From Cycas panzhihuaensis (lineage: Eukaryota; Cycadophyta), in contig CM041465.1 in NCBI GenBank assembly GCA_023213395.1, positions 26,109,741-26,173,740 on the forward strand: a stretch of DNA of 64,000 nt, written 5' to 3'. The position numbers were made by a program, and so were the translations under genes. This document shows positions 20,104 to 31,446 of the stretch, in pieces. The notes beneath the pieces were generated by a model. It saw nothing but the letters and a program-made list of their open reading frames with translations. It was not told the DNA's origin and searched no databases. The stretch's first letter is position 1; each line of letters opens with the position of its first letter.

Positions 20104-22332
20104 TTACAAGAATTGTAAAGGCTTGTGATGAGTATGGATGACCACCTCTTTTCCCAACAAATATGGTCTCCAATGCTTGACTACTTCATGTAATTCATAG
20201 AGCTCCTTATCATAAGTTGGGTAGTTGATGATAACTCCATTAAATATCTCTAAATGATATGCTATCAGTTTTTCCTCTTGCTTCAACACTGCTCCCATGG
20301 CATAGCCTAAAGCATCAATCTCTAATTCAAATGATTTCTGCAATGAGGGTAAGGCTAACACTGGTGCCTCACAAATTTTTCACTTCAAATGCCTAAAAGA
20401 TTTCTTTTGTTCATTCTCCCAATGAAACTTTACATGTCCTCCTGTCAATGCATGAATAGGTGCTGCAATTTGAGAGAATTTAAAAATAAATTTTCTTAAA
20501 TATTGATATACACTAATGAAACTTCTTACCTCTGTGGTTATCTTGGGTGTGGGCCAATTGAGAATGACTCTAATCTTTGTTAGGTCAATCTTCAATTCTC
20601 TTCCTCTAACTACAAAACTTAAGAAGACAAGAGATTGCTTTCCAAACTCACACTTCTTCAGATTAAGTTTCAACTGCTGCTCATGGAGGACTTTGAGAAC
20701 TTGTTTGACATGTTGGAGGTGCTCCTCCTAAGTATGACTGAAAATTAAAATATCATCTAAATAAACAATTACAAAGTCATCAATGAAGGGTCTTAATACC
20801 TCATTCATCAACCTCATAAAGGTGGCAGGTGCATTGCATAGATCAAAGGGTATCACCAACCATTTGAACAACCCTTGCTTCTATTTAAAGGTTATCTTCC
20901 AAGTATCCTCCTCTAGGATTCAAACCTGATAGTAGCCTAATTCAGGTCCAACTTGCTGAAATATCTTATGAATAGGTGCAACAATTTGAGAGAATCTAAA
21001 AATAATTTTTCTTAAATATTGATATACACCAATGAAACTTCTTACCTCCGTGGTTGTCTTGGGTATGGGCCAATTGAGAATGACTCTTATCTTTGTTGGG
21101 TCAATCTTCAATTCTCCTCCTCCAACTACAAAACCTAAGAAGACGAGAGATTGTTTTCTAAACTCGCACTTCTTCATATTAAGTTTCAGCTGCTACTCTT
21201 GGAGGACTTTGAGAACTTGTTCGACATGTTGGAGGTGCTCCTCCCAAGTATGACTAAAAATTAAAATATCATCTAAATAACAATTACAAAGTCATCGATT
21301 AAAGGTCTAAATACCTCATTCATCAACCTCATAAAGGTGGTAGGTACGTTGCACAGACCAAAGGGCATCACCAACCATTTGAACAACCGTTGCTTCGATT
21401 TAAAGGCTGTCTTCCAAGTATCCTCCTCTAAGATTAGAACCTGATGATAGCCTGATTCAGGTCCAACTTACTAAAATATCTTATGGACTGCAGCTAGTCT
21501 AATAAGTCATCTATCTGTGGTAGGGGATGTCGATTCTTTATGGTGATCTTGTTCAAAACCCAATAGCCAATGCACATTCTCCATCCTCTATCTTTCTTTG
21601 GCACCAAAATAATAGGTGAAGCACATGAGGAACAACTTAGCTTAATCACTTCTTGTTCTAAGAGTTCCTGAATCTGCCTCTTAGTCTCTTCATTTTCTAA
21701 AACTAAGTTTTGATAGAGGCTAAGATCGGGTAAAGGTGAATCGGCAACCAGCTAGATTTCATGTTCAATTACCCTCTTAGGGGGCATTCCTTTTGGATCC
21801 TAGAATACGTCATTATACCTATTCCTTAGGCCTTCAATTTGCTACACTTGCTTCTTATCTAGTGCCTGCATTAAGGACTCTGCTTGCTCTTTTTCTTCCA
21901 CATTTTGCTTTATCATGAGAAGCACAAACTTCTTACAAGCATTAATCAATCTTTTCACTTATTAGGAAGATATGAGAGAGATCTTCTTTTGTAACTTTGA
22001 TGCATTGATCAGATACGATTTTCCATCCTTGATGAGTCGAATCTTTCTCAGCCTCCTATGATGAACTCCATCTCTATCATAGAGATATGGGCTGCCAAAC
22101 ACAATTTGACAAACATCCAAAGGAACTACCTCACATTTAACTTTATCAATGAACTTTTTAGAAATTACAAATTTAAACTTACATTGGCGAGTAACTTACA
22201 ACTCTGAATCTTTTTGTAGCCATCCAAAAGGATATAGTTTTGGATGTGCATGCATTTTTAATCTCAACTTCTTTACCAATGCCTCCGAGATTAAATTCTT
22301 TTGGCTTCCTTCATCAAAGATGGCATCGACCA
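20104..22332 (-). pseudogene. Gypsy protease - RT - RNase H
   Basis: Minus strand. Protease near 22,150-22,330: DAIFDEGSQKNLISEALVKKL with the catalytic Asp kept. Its upstream residues lie across the copia insertion at 29,877. RT from about 21,780: EVIKLSCSSCASPIILVPKKD, WRMCIGYWVLNKITIKN, then [17 protein letters not shown] (YLDD active site, about 20,730-20,790) and KCEFGKQSLVFLSFVV. RNase H 20,104-20,361: FELEIDALGYAMGAVLKQEEK, NYPTYDKELYELHEVVKHWRPYLLGKE. A 516-bp segment containing YLDD is duplicated in tandem (20,454-21,485). In the right-hand unit one A is missing beside the YLDD codons, so that unit is frameshifted. Stops elsewhere also make it dead. Confidence 0.85.
20454..21485. repeat. 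516-bp tandem duplication within RT
   Basis: Unit 1 is 20,454-20,969 and unit 2 is 20,970-21,485; both start GAATAGGTGC and end AATATCTTATG. Hand comparison shows scattered substitutions and single-base gaps, so the event is old. Both units cover the same RT piece from the YLDD active site to beyond KCEFxKQSLVFLxF, so it is an unequal-crossover or template-switch duplication and not a second element. Confidence 0.9.
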
Positions 22333-22629
22333 TGAAAAGAGTGGATCTATCATTCATCTCCATGTACTAAACATAAAGGCAAACATGGGAGTAAGAGAGA
22401 CTTGAGAGAAAGAAAGTAACTCTCACAAAATGGAGAGGTAAGAATGAATCTCCTCCATTGAGCTTTACTTTTATATTGAGAGAGGGAGCATTAGAGTTAG
22501 GTGAAATGAAATTACACATAATGCACATGAAAGTGCATTTCACTTAAGTGATCTAATTTAAAGTTCACTTAAGACCCTTTTTCGAAATAATCAACTAATG
22601 TAATGACCTTATGTCATTAACCCTTTTCA
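22333..22629 (-). repeat. 3' LTR of the copia element
   Basis: 297 bp, TGAAAAGGGTTAATG..GATCCACTCTTTTCA on the minus strand. It includes the 46-bp stretch absent from the other LTR and TATAAAAGT-type sequence (minus strand, near 22,470) that may be the TATA box. Confidence 0.9.
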
Positions 22630-22931
22630 ATCTCCCCCTTAATGGTAGAAGGTCATTTCATCCTATTTTATTCTATCCTATGAGGTCTTCATTTGAGCCT
22701 CTTACAAAGTAAACTACTATGACACTTTTGTGGGAAACCATCATGGGGAAGAAAACCCACAAATTTTCTAATCTACTAACCTGGATCAGGAAACTCTTTA
22801 AATGTAGCTAGATAGCCAATCAGTACAATGAATTTTGTGGTTAAAATCTACTGAGTCTCCATATACCATTTGTTCATCCCCCATGCCCTTTCGAGTTTTC
22901 ACAAGTTTTGATCTTCCAAAATGATACAACC

Positions 22932-23045
22932 CTTATCCTTTCACACCCACATGGGGTTTTCACGAATGGGATAGAGCAGAGACTTCCTCTTATCCTTTCG
23001 CGCCCACAAGGGGTTTTCATGAATGAGACATAGTATGATGGTCCT
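22932..23045. repeat. 57-bp direct repeat in the copia 3' region
   Basis: CTTATCCTTTCACACCCACA at 22,932 recurs as CTTATCCTTTCGCGCCCACA at 22,989, each followed by GGGGTTTTCA(C/T)GAATG. It lies between the stop of pol and the polypurine tract. 22,640-23,062 is otherwise 3' untranslated sequence. Confidence 0.8.
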
Positions 23046-23062
23046 ATTGTCATCTCCTTCAA

Positions 23063-26000
23063 TCAGTCAGAGATGGAGGCCCTAAGGCCGAGTTGCTTTC
23101 GGAACTGTTCAAACTTCACATTCTTCAGTGGTTTGGTGAAGATATCGGCCACTTGATCTATTGTGGGGTAGTACTCCAATTGAATTGTGCCATCATGAAC
23201 TAGTTCTCTAATCCTGTGGACTTTTATACTTATATGTTTGATACGATCATGAAATATAAGATTTTTAGCCATCTGGATTATAGATTGATTATCTACATGT
23301 AAGCTTGTAGAACTTATTTGGGTGGCATTTAATGTATTTAATAATTTTCTAAGCCATATCACCTCCTTTCTTGTCTCAGAAGCAGCAATGTACTCAGCTT
23401 TGGCAGTTGAGTCTGCAACTATCTTCTGTCGTCTAGATCTCCATGATATTGGTGCTGTTCCAAGAAATGTTACATACCCAGATGTAGATCTTCCTGTGTC
23501 TTTATCTCTAGTAAAGTCTGAGTCTATGTATGTATAAAGTTTAAATTCTGTATTGGGTTCATATAACAGACCATATTTGCTAGTCGTCTTTAGGTACCTC
23601 AACACTCGTATTATAGCTTGCCAATGATTCTACTTAGGATTTGTCATGAATCTTACAAGAATTATGACAGAGTGTGCAATATCTAGCCTTGTGTTGGTAG
23701 TATAGATGAGACTACCTACAAGTTTCCTATAGAGTGTTGCGTCTTCCTCCATATTGTCACCATCAACTGAGAGTTTAATATTAGGCTCCATAGGTGTATC
23801 CACTAGTCGAGCACCTTCCAACTAAAACTTTGTTAGAAGATTATTGATATATTTTTCTTGGGAGAGAAAGATTTTGCCATCCTTTTGAGTTACTTTAATT
23901 CCCAAGTAATATTTCATCAACCTGAGGTCAAACAATTCAAAAGTTTTAGCAAGGTCCTTCTTCAGTTGGCTGATTACTTGTTCACTATTCTCCGTTATAA
24001 GCATGTCATCCACAAAGATTAAGAGGTAAGTGACTTTATCATTTTAGCACTTGATGAATAATGTTGCATCAATATCTTGATAGTCATAAACCTCATATCC
24101 AAATTGACTCATTCTTTCAGATAACTCGGTAAACCAAGCACGAGGGGCTTGCTTTAGGTCGTACAAGGACTTTTTGAGCCTGCAAACTTTATGCTCCTAA
24201 ACGTCAATCTCATATCCTTCTGGCTAAGCCATGTAAATTTCTTCTTTAAGGTCCCCATTGAGAAATGCGGTCTTAACATCGCATTGGTGGGTTTTCCAAC
24301 CCTGTTGAGCAGCCAAGGCTATAAGATTTCTGATTGTAGGCCACTTGGTTGTAGGAGCAAAGATTTCAATGTAGTCAATGCCTTCCCTTTATGTGAATCC
24401 TTTTGCTACCAACCTTGCCTTATGGTTTTCTAAGGTGCCATATGATCTATACTTGTTTTTGAACATCTATTTATTTTGAACTATCTTTTTTCCAAGTGGT
24501 AGATCAACAAGCTCCCATATATCGTTCTTAATAAGAGATTGATACTCTTCATTCATGGCATTTCTCCAAGTTGCATGCTTAATAGCTTCTTGGTACGTCA
24601 GGGGCTCTTCATTAAGAGTAAGATGCAGTTCTGCTGGTTCAAGCTTAATGGAAAATGATTCATGCATCCTTACTCTATGGGGACTTCTAGTATCAATTTT
24701 GCCTACCTCATTTGGTCCCATGTCCTTGTGTAGCTGGTAGGCTTCACGAAAACCTCGAGTTGGGAATGAGGTTTTAATTTACATAACCTCTTGATCTTCA
24801 TTTTGATCTTGAAAAGGATCATGTGAAATATTTGGCATGGAGGAAGTTAACGATACTAGAGAAGATGGGCTAGCCACAAATGTTGGAGAAGATGATCCTT
24901 CTACTATGGCTTTTCCTTTATCAACTTGGCTGTTCACAAATGATGGTGCTGGATGTGTACACATTGGCTTGGAGTCACAGCTTGTATCCTCTGAGGCTCT
25001 ATTGTCAAATTCCAAGATTTTGAGCAACTGTTCAGTATCTCCCCCCCTAAATTTTAGAATCTGGACATCAAATTCAATGGCATCATTAAATTAGTATGAA
25101 GGCATCTTGGAGTCAAGTTTGAGTAATTGATCTTCACTCTCTACAAAGATAACATCTCTAGTGATGATGATTTTACACTGTGAAGGTATGAAAACCTTAT
25201 ATCCCTTTTTGTCCCTAGGGTATCTGACAAAGATGCCTTTGATGGCTCTATCTTGGAGCTTATTTCTATGTTCCTCTAGAATATGAGCATAACAAGTAGA
25301 GCCAAAAATTTTGAAGTGAGAGATAGAGGGGGTTTGTCCATACTATATTTCATATGAAGAGGGGCCGAGCTTGGAGGGACTAACAGTGTTGATGCAATAC
25401 ACAGTAGTCCAGATAGTCTCAGCCCAAAGATAGATAGGGACATTCTTATATACCAGCATAGCATGAGCCATATTCATTATGGTCCTATTCATGTGCTTGG
25501 CAACTCTATTTTGCTAGGGTGTACCTGCAACAGTGGTCTGATGTTTGATTCCATGTTGATGTAGGTACGATTCAAACTCATTAGATGTGTACTAACCACT
25601 ATTGTCAGTCCTGAGTATTTTGATCTTGAATCCAGATTCATTTTCCACACGTGCCTTGAAAGCTTGAAACATAAACAAAGCTTTATCTTTCTTTGCAAGA
25701 AAAGAAACCCATAGTTTCTTGGTAAAATCATCAATGAAAGTAATATAGTACCACTTCTGTTTGAGAGAAGGAATGGGCATAGGACCATATATATCTAAGT
25801 GTACAAGCTGCAAAGGTTGGCTAGATTTCCATTGACTATGAGGAAAGGGTTGTCTTTGAGATTTAGCAATAATACATGCTTCACATTTAAAGGGCTTAGA
25901 GGGGAACTTAGGCAAACCAAGAAGAGTGTCTTGCAGTTCTCTTAAATGATCAATTTAGATATGCCCCATATGAGCATGCCATAGAGCTACTTGGGATAAC

Positions 26001-26600
26001 TTTTGAGGAGTTAGGGTTGTGGTAAAAGAAAATTCATCATCAACATAGTTGGCTTCATAGGATAGTGAGCCAGTTAGGTAAAAAAGTTTTCCATGAAGAA
26101 ATCCAGTTATAACCATAGCATTTGAAAGAGGGTGAATGACACATAGAGTTTGATTATTTGCAGTTACACTCAGATCAAATCTACGAGAGACAAGGGTGGA
26201 CAGCGAGAGCAGATTCTGCTTCAGAGCAGGAATATATAAAACATCAACAAGTGTAAAATCTGGAAGGCCTGGGAGTTTTAGGCAAACAGTTCCAAGTCCT
26301 TCGACTGGCTGAGATGATTTGTCAGCCATGTGTACAACACCACAAACTTCAAAGTCAAAATCTTGAAAGAACTGGCAATGACAAGTCATGTGTTGTGTTG
26401 CTCCAGTATCCATGATCCACGATGAAGTATTTGAGGTAGCACTATTTGTAACTCCAAGTGAAGAAGGCAAAAGTGAATAAGCATAGCCACAATGAGCCTC
26501 AATATACTTAGTGGATCTATCAACAATATTTGATGAAGTGGTCCCAATTCTTTGAAGGTGTACATGAGCAAATTGTGTTCCACCAAAAGCATCTTCAAAA
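23063..26600 (-). pseudogene. Copia pol (protease, integrase, RT, RNase H)
   Basis: Minus strand. Protease SSWIMDTGATQHMTC (about 26,400), intact DTGA. Pre-integrase WHAHMGHI (25,960) and CEACIIAKSQRQPF. Integrase LVHLDIYGPM, FIDDFTKK, ILRTDNSG; but the third catalytic residue is changed: NRVAKHMNRT (25,496-25,498 is AAG, Lys) where NGVAERMNRT with Glu is usual. RT: WRNAMNEEYQSLIKNDIWELVDLP, FVDDMLI (about 24,010), then FELFDLRLMKYYLGIKV. RNase H: YIDSDFTRDKDTGRSTSGYV, AKAEYIAASE, LHVDNQSIIQMAKN, ending DIFTKPL and RKQLGLR with a stop at 23,063. About ten stops or frameshifts; few enough that the protein is easy to follow. Tnt1/Hopscotch-like copia by overall layout. Confidence 0.9.
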
Positions 26601-26639
26601 GAAGTATTATCGACATTATATGCACCATGGCGCTGTTGA

Positions 26640-27619
26640 TAACTTGGTAGTTTGTTGGTGGTAGTTCTACAATTTTTGGCATAATGTCCTTTTCTATTAC
26701 ACCTTTGGCACATGATTGTTTGATTTCTAGTCCAAGTATTGGGCTGGTTAGATTGTCTATGATTACTGGATCTAGGTCCAGGTTGATTATTTTGGCCTTG
26801 GCCTTGAGAATATTTTTGTTGGAATTAAGGAGCCTGTTGACTAAGAGGGCGTTGTCCTTGTTATCTACCTCTTCCTCTTCCATAGGAATTACCACCTCTA
26901 CGAGAGTATTGACCTTGATTTTTGGTATAACAAAGATCTTCTTCCACTTCAAAAGCAGCATCAACTGGATCTGATGTAGTGGCAAAGTTGGTATCAAAGG
27001 TCTTATCAAATTCAATGAACTTATCAGCAAGATCCTCAAAGTTTAGGGTCTTCAAAGTGCCACTAGATTGAAGACTTCCCAATAGATTTTTATAATCTAG
27101 GATATGGAAACATGACTAAATCAAGAAAGCTCATGTAATACATTGAGTTTTAAAATCTTTATCAATGGCTTGCTTGATTGGTCGAAGGAGATTGATTGTC
27201 TCACTTGCATGTCCTTTTTGCATTTTCAATTTGTTCAACTTCAGCACTAAGTGAACAAATTCTAAGTCTAATTTAGTGTCAAAGTTCTTAAGAACTTCAA
27301 GAACTTTCCATGCTGTATCATGTATAGCTTCATCAATGAGATTATGCAGGGAATAATCAGTGACAAGCAGTATCCCTGCATGGATTTTATCATCATCAAG
27401 TTCCCATTGGCGTTTAGCTGCAGCTTCAGTGGGAGTAGTTGGAGCACCTCCTGCTGAAGCAGTTGTGGTAGCTGTAGCTGCAACAGGTGGTGTAGGTTGT
27501 AAGTGATCTCTCCATAGACCTTCATACTTTGCAGTATTTCTGACACTAGTGAATCACATGTCCTAATTTTCTTTTCCTTTTAGAATGCAGTTTATATTTT
27601 GCTTGAACTGTGAAGACAT
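26640..27619 (-). pseudogene. Copia gag with CCHC zinc knuckle
   Basis: Starts at ATG 27,619 (MSSQFKQNINCILKGKEN). An alanine/threonine-rich linker follows, then AAKRQWELDDDKIHAGILL, the region after which copia UBN2 gag residues (TAWKVLEVLKNFDTKLDLEF, LNKLKMQKGHASETINLL) are visible. Then LQSSGTLKTLNFEDLADKF, a basic Gly/Arg stretch (GGNSYGRGRGR), and the zinc knuckle CQRCNRKGHYAKNC (26,655-26,710; Cx2Cx4Hx4C intact). Frameshifts near 26,860-27,080 and several stops. The order before the protease is normal for a copia polyprotein. Confidence 0.85.
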
Positions 27620-27639
27620 GGTGTCTTTCAGAATGGAAG

Positions 27640-29610
27640 AAATGAACAAGGGACTATAAAAGTGATGGCAATAAATGACTGATCACTATTTACAAATGGG
27701 AAATGTAATAAAGTAGTGTAGCAGAAGGAAGAAGAAGTGAGAATGGTTGCTCAAAGATGAATGGAGCAACTTAGAGAAAAGTCACCAACACTTGTGACAA
27801 ATATTAACCTAACACAATAGGAATATGAGAAGCACTATGATAAAAATTGGCCACTAACACTTATGGAAAATATTAACCTAACGTAGCAGGAATATGAAAA
27901 GCACTATGATTGTGATTACACTATGGATCACTTTTTACAAATAAGTAAGTGATCAATATACAAGATTGTAGGCCAATGTAGAAGTTGACATCATTGGGTT
28001 TACATAACTTGAAACTCAAATGTAAGATGCGTAATCAACCCAATAACCTCTAACTTGTGTCCAACATGTAGTTGAGGTTGTTAAAGGGATGTTTAGGCTT
28101 TTAGTAGAATTAAGTTGGCCTTCACCCGCGATACCCGCAATTGTGCTTGGTGATAAAATCCAAGTCACAACGGATCCCAGGTACTCCCAATCCTCATCTA
28201 ATTCACCAATGAGCAACTATATACCTCCTCTAAAGAGTGGTACGTGCATACCTATGGCTATGACGAATATTAGATCAGGTATATTTTAATCTTGTATTAA
28301 AGTTTCAGTTTTCCTGGTTGGTTATCAAGATGATCCCTGATTGAGGCATGATGGTATGGCTAACCAAACCTCGCCAATATTCCAGTTTAGTCCAGTCCCA
28401 ACTTGAAACCCACACCTCCTTTATGGCACGACATTCTTCCAATGAAGGTATCTCAACCTTGGTGAGTACGTGAATATGTACAAGATGGTGGAAAATAGCG
28501 TACGTGATGCGTTCCTTTTAGGAAGAGTGAAAAGATTATCAAATTGCATCAAACATACATTTAACTGAAAATAGAATGCCTACTTGGACTGCTTACTTGA
28601 AGTGTCTTTAGAGTGCTAAAATGCAATGTTAATAAGTAAGTGACGACACCAGATATTGCTATGATCCAGGTGTTTTTTCTCACTTTTACAATGGGCTTTT
28701 AAGCCTTATAAAAAGAAGGAAGAATTTTTCTTCACTTCTTTTTTTTTTGTTAATACAAAAAAAGTAGTCTTCACTAAATCATCAATAACTTTCTCCCATG
28801 ATGTCGAAATGGAGTGCCAGTTTTTGTGCTGTAAACTAGACTCAGAGATTCATCTTTAAGAAGTGGAATCAGGTCCAAATGAGTTCTAAAAAGTTTTTGA
28901 CAGCCCCACAAAGTTAGAAAATTATATTTTTCTAGAATTCTTACTAAAAATAACTGTTATTCACTAAAACAACAATAACTTCCTCATACGACATCCAAAT
29001 TAGGTGTCAATTTTTGTGCTAGAAAGTAGACTCAGAGCCTCATCTTTGAAAATTAGAATCACTTTAATTGGAGTTCTGTAGAAGATTTTACAGACCTGTG
29101 AAATTTAGCAATCAAATTGTATTTCTATGGAAATTTTAGCTTGTTATTATCTCATTAACACATGATACCATATGAAATTTCCTTTTTTTTTTTATCACCA
29201 GGATCCTAATATGGGCAAGGTGAGAGCATACAATGATAGATATTTTAAATGCCTTGAAATTCTTTAAAAAAAATGGATAAAACCTCCCCTTACAATCATT
29301 CTTCTAAATCTTTGGAAAAATTTCAAAGACATTTTCCTTGTTAAATTGACAAAAAAGGGAAAAGAAAAAGAAGAATGAGATAGCATGAATGGCCAACAAA
29401 GGATTGAAATCCTTGGGCCTTATAACTCCTTGTATTATTCTTCCAAACCTGTAAAAGAGAAAGGAAACGTAGACAATACAAAATATGCTATCATAATAAC
29501 TTGAAAATATTTCTAAATTTACTTTCACAATCTCCTTCACCACATGGATTATGGGGGAGAAGGAAGTGATGGATCCATTGCAAGTGCAAGTGAGGAATAT
29601 GAAGGAAGCA
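27640..29610 (-). other. Leader of the copia element with tandem repeats
   Basis: About 2 kb between primer binding site and gag without recognisable coding, which is long for copia. It holds a ~64-bp repeat (27,784-27,840 and 27,848-27,910; CACTTxTGxxAAATATTAACC) and a 190-bp tandem repeat (28,771-28,960 and 28,961-29,150; TCACTAAAxC.CAATAACTT..TTTTTGTGCT). The 28,016-28,289 stretch is a little GC-richer; it may be a further insert, but I could not define its ends. Confidence 0.5.
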
Positions 29611-29623
29611 AGCTCTAATACCA
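29611..29623 (-). promoter_or_regulatory. Primer binding site of the copia element
   Basis: Minus strand TGGTATTAGAGCT, two bases after the LTR end; complementary, with one change, to the 3' end of initiator-Met tRNA. Confidence 0.85.
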
Positions 29624-29625
29624 CA

Positions 29626-29876
29626 TGAAAAGAGTGGATCTATCCTTCATCTCCATGTATTAAACACAAAGGCAAACATAGGAGTAAGAGAGACTTGAGA
29701 CAAAGAAAGTAGCTCTCACAAAATGGAAGATGGAGCATTAGAGTTAGGTGAAATGAAATTATACATAATGCACATGAAAGTGCATTTTACTTAAGTGATC
29801 TAATTTAAAGTTCACTTAAGACCCTTTTCCAAAATAATCAACTAATGTAATGACCTTATGTCATTAACCCTTTTTA
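29626..29876 (-). repeat. 5' LTR of the copia element
   Basis: 251 bp, matching 22,333-22,629 except for an internal ~46-bp deletion. Terminal base change CA to TA at 29,875 on the plus strand. Confidence 0.9.
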
Positions 29877-29879
29877 GAT

Positions 29880-31105
29880 GATACTTTGCTTTACTTGGAT
29901 TCTTACCATGAAGAGCTCATCTCTAATCTCTGGATCAGCTTGTTGATGGTTGTTTTAGGCTCCGCATTAGCCATGAGCATTAGCTTCTCATTGGCCCCTT
30001 CAATACCATAAACATCTTCATCACCTACAGAGTTAAGTAAAGCTTTACCTTTTCCCTTATTCTTGGGCCATTTCTCTAGGTGTAAGAACCAATAATATTC
30101 TATGCTATGGCCTACTCATTTGTAATATATACAAGTGACTTTGATTTGGGTGGTATTAGCTTGTTTCTTCTTGCCAAAAACCCTAATGAGTTATTGTTCA
30201 ACTTTACTTAGAAACTTCTTTCCTTAGGTGGGTTTATTGCTACCTTCTTGAGATGCAAACCTTTTCCTCTCAGTAAAAACCTTCTTGTTCCTCTTTTCTA
30301 TGGCAATCGCCTTCTTGCTAGCTTCATCGAGCGATTTAACTTTAAGCAGTTGAAGTTCTTGCTGAATATGTTAGTGCAGCCCTCTAATATACTTCAGCAT
30401 GATGTCTTTACCTAGTAAAGAGATACCCAATACAATAGCTTACTTTTGAAATTTTGTTGTGTAGTGTTAGATATTTTCCCCTTTTTCCTATTGATAATAT
30501 TGCCATTTAATCCTCTGCTGCTCTTCACACCCAATAGGATAGAATTGTTTCTTTATGAGGATTTTAAATTGTTGCTATGTAATTTCATCTATATTATAGA
30601 ATTTAAGGTAAGCATTCCACTAAACTAATACATGCTTAGATAATTTTAACTTAGCAAAAGTAATTTTCTGCCAGTTTTTATACCCATAAATGGAGAAATA
30701 TGTTTCAAGTTGGTCCAACTAACCATCTAACTTTTTGACATCTAAGGTTCCATCATAGATGGGTAATTCAAGTTTTGCCTCTACCTTGAATGGATGTGTT
30801 ATTACTGATGGACTAATATCTTCTTCCTCTTCTTGTTAGTCTTTTATTGGTTATTCATTTATTTCCTCTTTCACCGGTTCATCTCCTTCCTTCTTTATGC
30901 CTTTAGTTGTTGAAGAAGGTGCTACTTGTTGAGAGACTAGTTGCACCATAAGCTGGGTCAGTCTATCGAGGTTTTTCTCCATGTTCACTAACCTTTCCCC
31001 CATCTTTTGCTTTGACTTAGCCATCTTCCTTTGTTGTTTACACTCTCTTTCAAGCAGTTTGGTTAAAGGTTTGCCAGTCAATAAATATTGAAACCTAGTT
31101 TTCAT
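29880..31105 (-). pseudogene. Gypsy gag
   Basis: Begins at ATG 31,105 (MKTRFQYLLTGKPLTKLLER), then a coiled-coil-like segment (RKMAKSKQKMGERLVNMEKNLDRL). Then, with stops, AKLELPIYDGTLDVKKLDGW, LDQLETYFSIYGY, KLKLSKHVLVWWNAYL and FKILIKKQFYPIGCEEQQ, the conserved plant gypsy Retrotrans_gag block ('YDGxxDxxxxxxWLxxLExYF', 'A..WW', 'F..L...F.P.'). Near 29,900-29,960 the frame reads DELFMVRIQVKQSII, the start of the protease domain completed beyond the copia insertion. Numerous stops. Confidence 0.85.
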
Positions 31106-31190
31106 AAAAACCTTTTACAGCTAAAGCAAAGAGGGTTTTCTCTTTTTTTCCTTTAAAAATCCCTAAATTTCCAAGGGTTTCAAGAAAACT

Positions 31191-31203
31191 AGCTCTGATG
31201 CCA
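31191..31203 (-). promoter_or_regulatory. Primer binding site of the gypsy element
   Basis: Minus strand TGGCATCAGAGCT, seven bases inside the 5' LTR end; initiator-Met tRNA type with one change. Confidence 0.75.
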
Positions 31204-31210
31204 AAATATT

Positions 31211-31446
31211 TGATTTAAATTTGAATGGAAAAGTAAAGACTTAGTCCAATCAAAATAAATTCAGAACAAATTTACAATAATATTACATTAATTTAAAAAT
31301 ATTTAAAAATTTCCTTACAAAATTCCTTATGTTTATGCTCTATTGAGCATGCATAGGACTGCTACAGCAAGTTGGGAGAGAAGAAATGAGTGCTAGCCAT
31401 ATTTCAGGCTACTACATGCTCTTTGGAACCATTACCAACAAACTAT
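31211..31446 (-). repeat. Truncated 5' LTR of the gypsy element
   Basis: 236 bp homologous to 17,043-17,267. Similarity stops at AACTAT (31,446), where a copia gag scrap starts, so the outer two thirds of this LTR are missing. A small insertion/deletion (AAATTCAG) separates the copies. Confidence 0.85.

Larger units (their letters stand above)
22333..29876 (-). mobile_element. Ty1/copia element inserted in the gypsy protease
   Basis: LTRs at 22,333-22,629 and 29,626-29,876, primer binding site TGGTATTAGAGCT on the minus strand (29,611-29,623), polypurine tract AAGGGGGAGA (minus, 22,631-22,640). Gag then protease-integrase-RT-RNase H in copia order. The target duplication has decayed: GACCA on the left (22,328-22,332) and GATGA on the right (29,877-29,881). 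Removing the element plus 5 bp rejoins the gypsy frame as RIQVKQSIIDAIFDEGS, which confirms the insertion point. The 5' LTR has lost ~46 bp relative to the 3' LTR. A solo LTR of the same family is at 45,663-45,960. Confidence 0.9.
17043..31446 (-). mobile_element. Chromovirus-like Ty3/gypsy element with nested insertions
   Basis: Minus-strand element. Its 3' LTR is 17,043-17,793 and its truncated 5' LTR 31,211-31,446, with primer binding site (31,191-31,203), gag (29,880-31,105), protease/RT/RNase H (20,104-22,332) and integrase with a C-terminal domain (18,118-20,100). It is interrupted by a copia element (22,333-29,876) and a 354-bp insert (19,145-19,498). The 5' end of the 5' LTR is missing, so no target duplication can be recovered (TACAA at 17,038-17,042 on the left). 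Order of domains (protease, RT, RNase H, integrase, chromodomain-like tail) indicates Ty3/gypsy, probably chromovirus. All frames are broken. Confidence 0.85.

Noticed and set aside
22874-23062. 62-codon minus-strand frame downstream of copia pol
   Set aside because: Produced by the 57-bp direct repeat in the 3' region; begins after the pol stop and has no homology.
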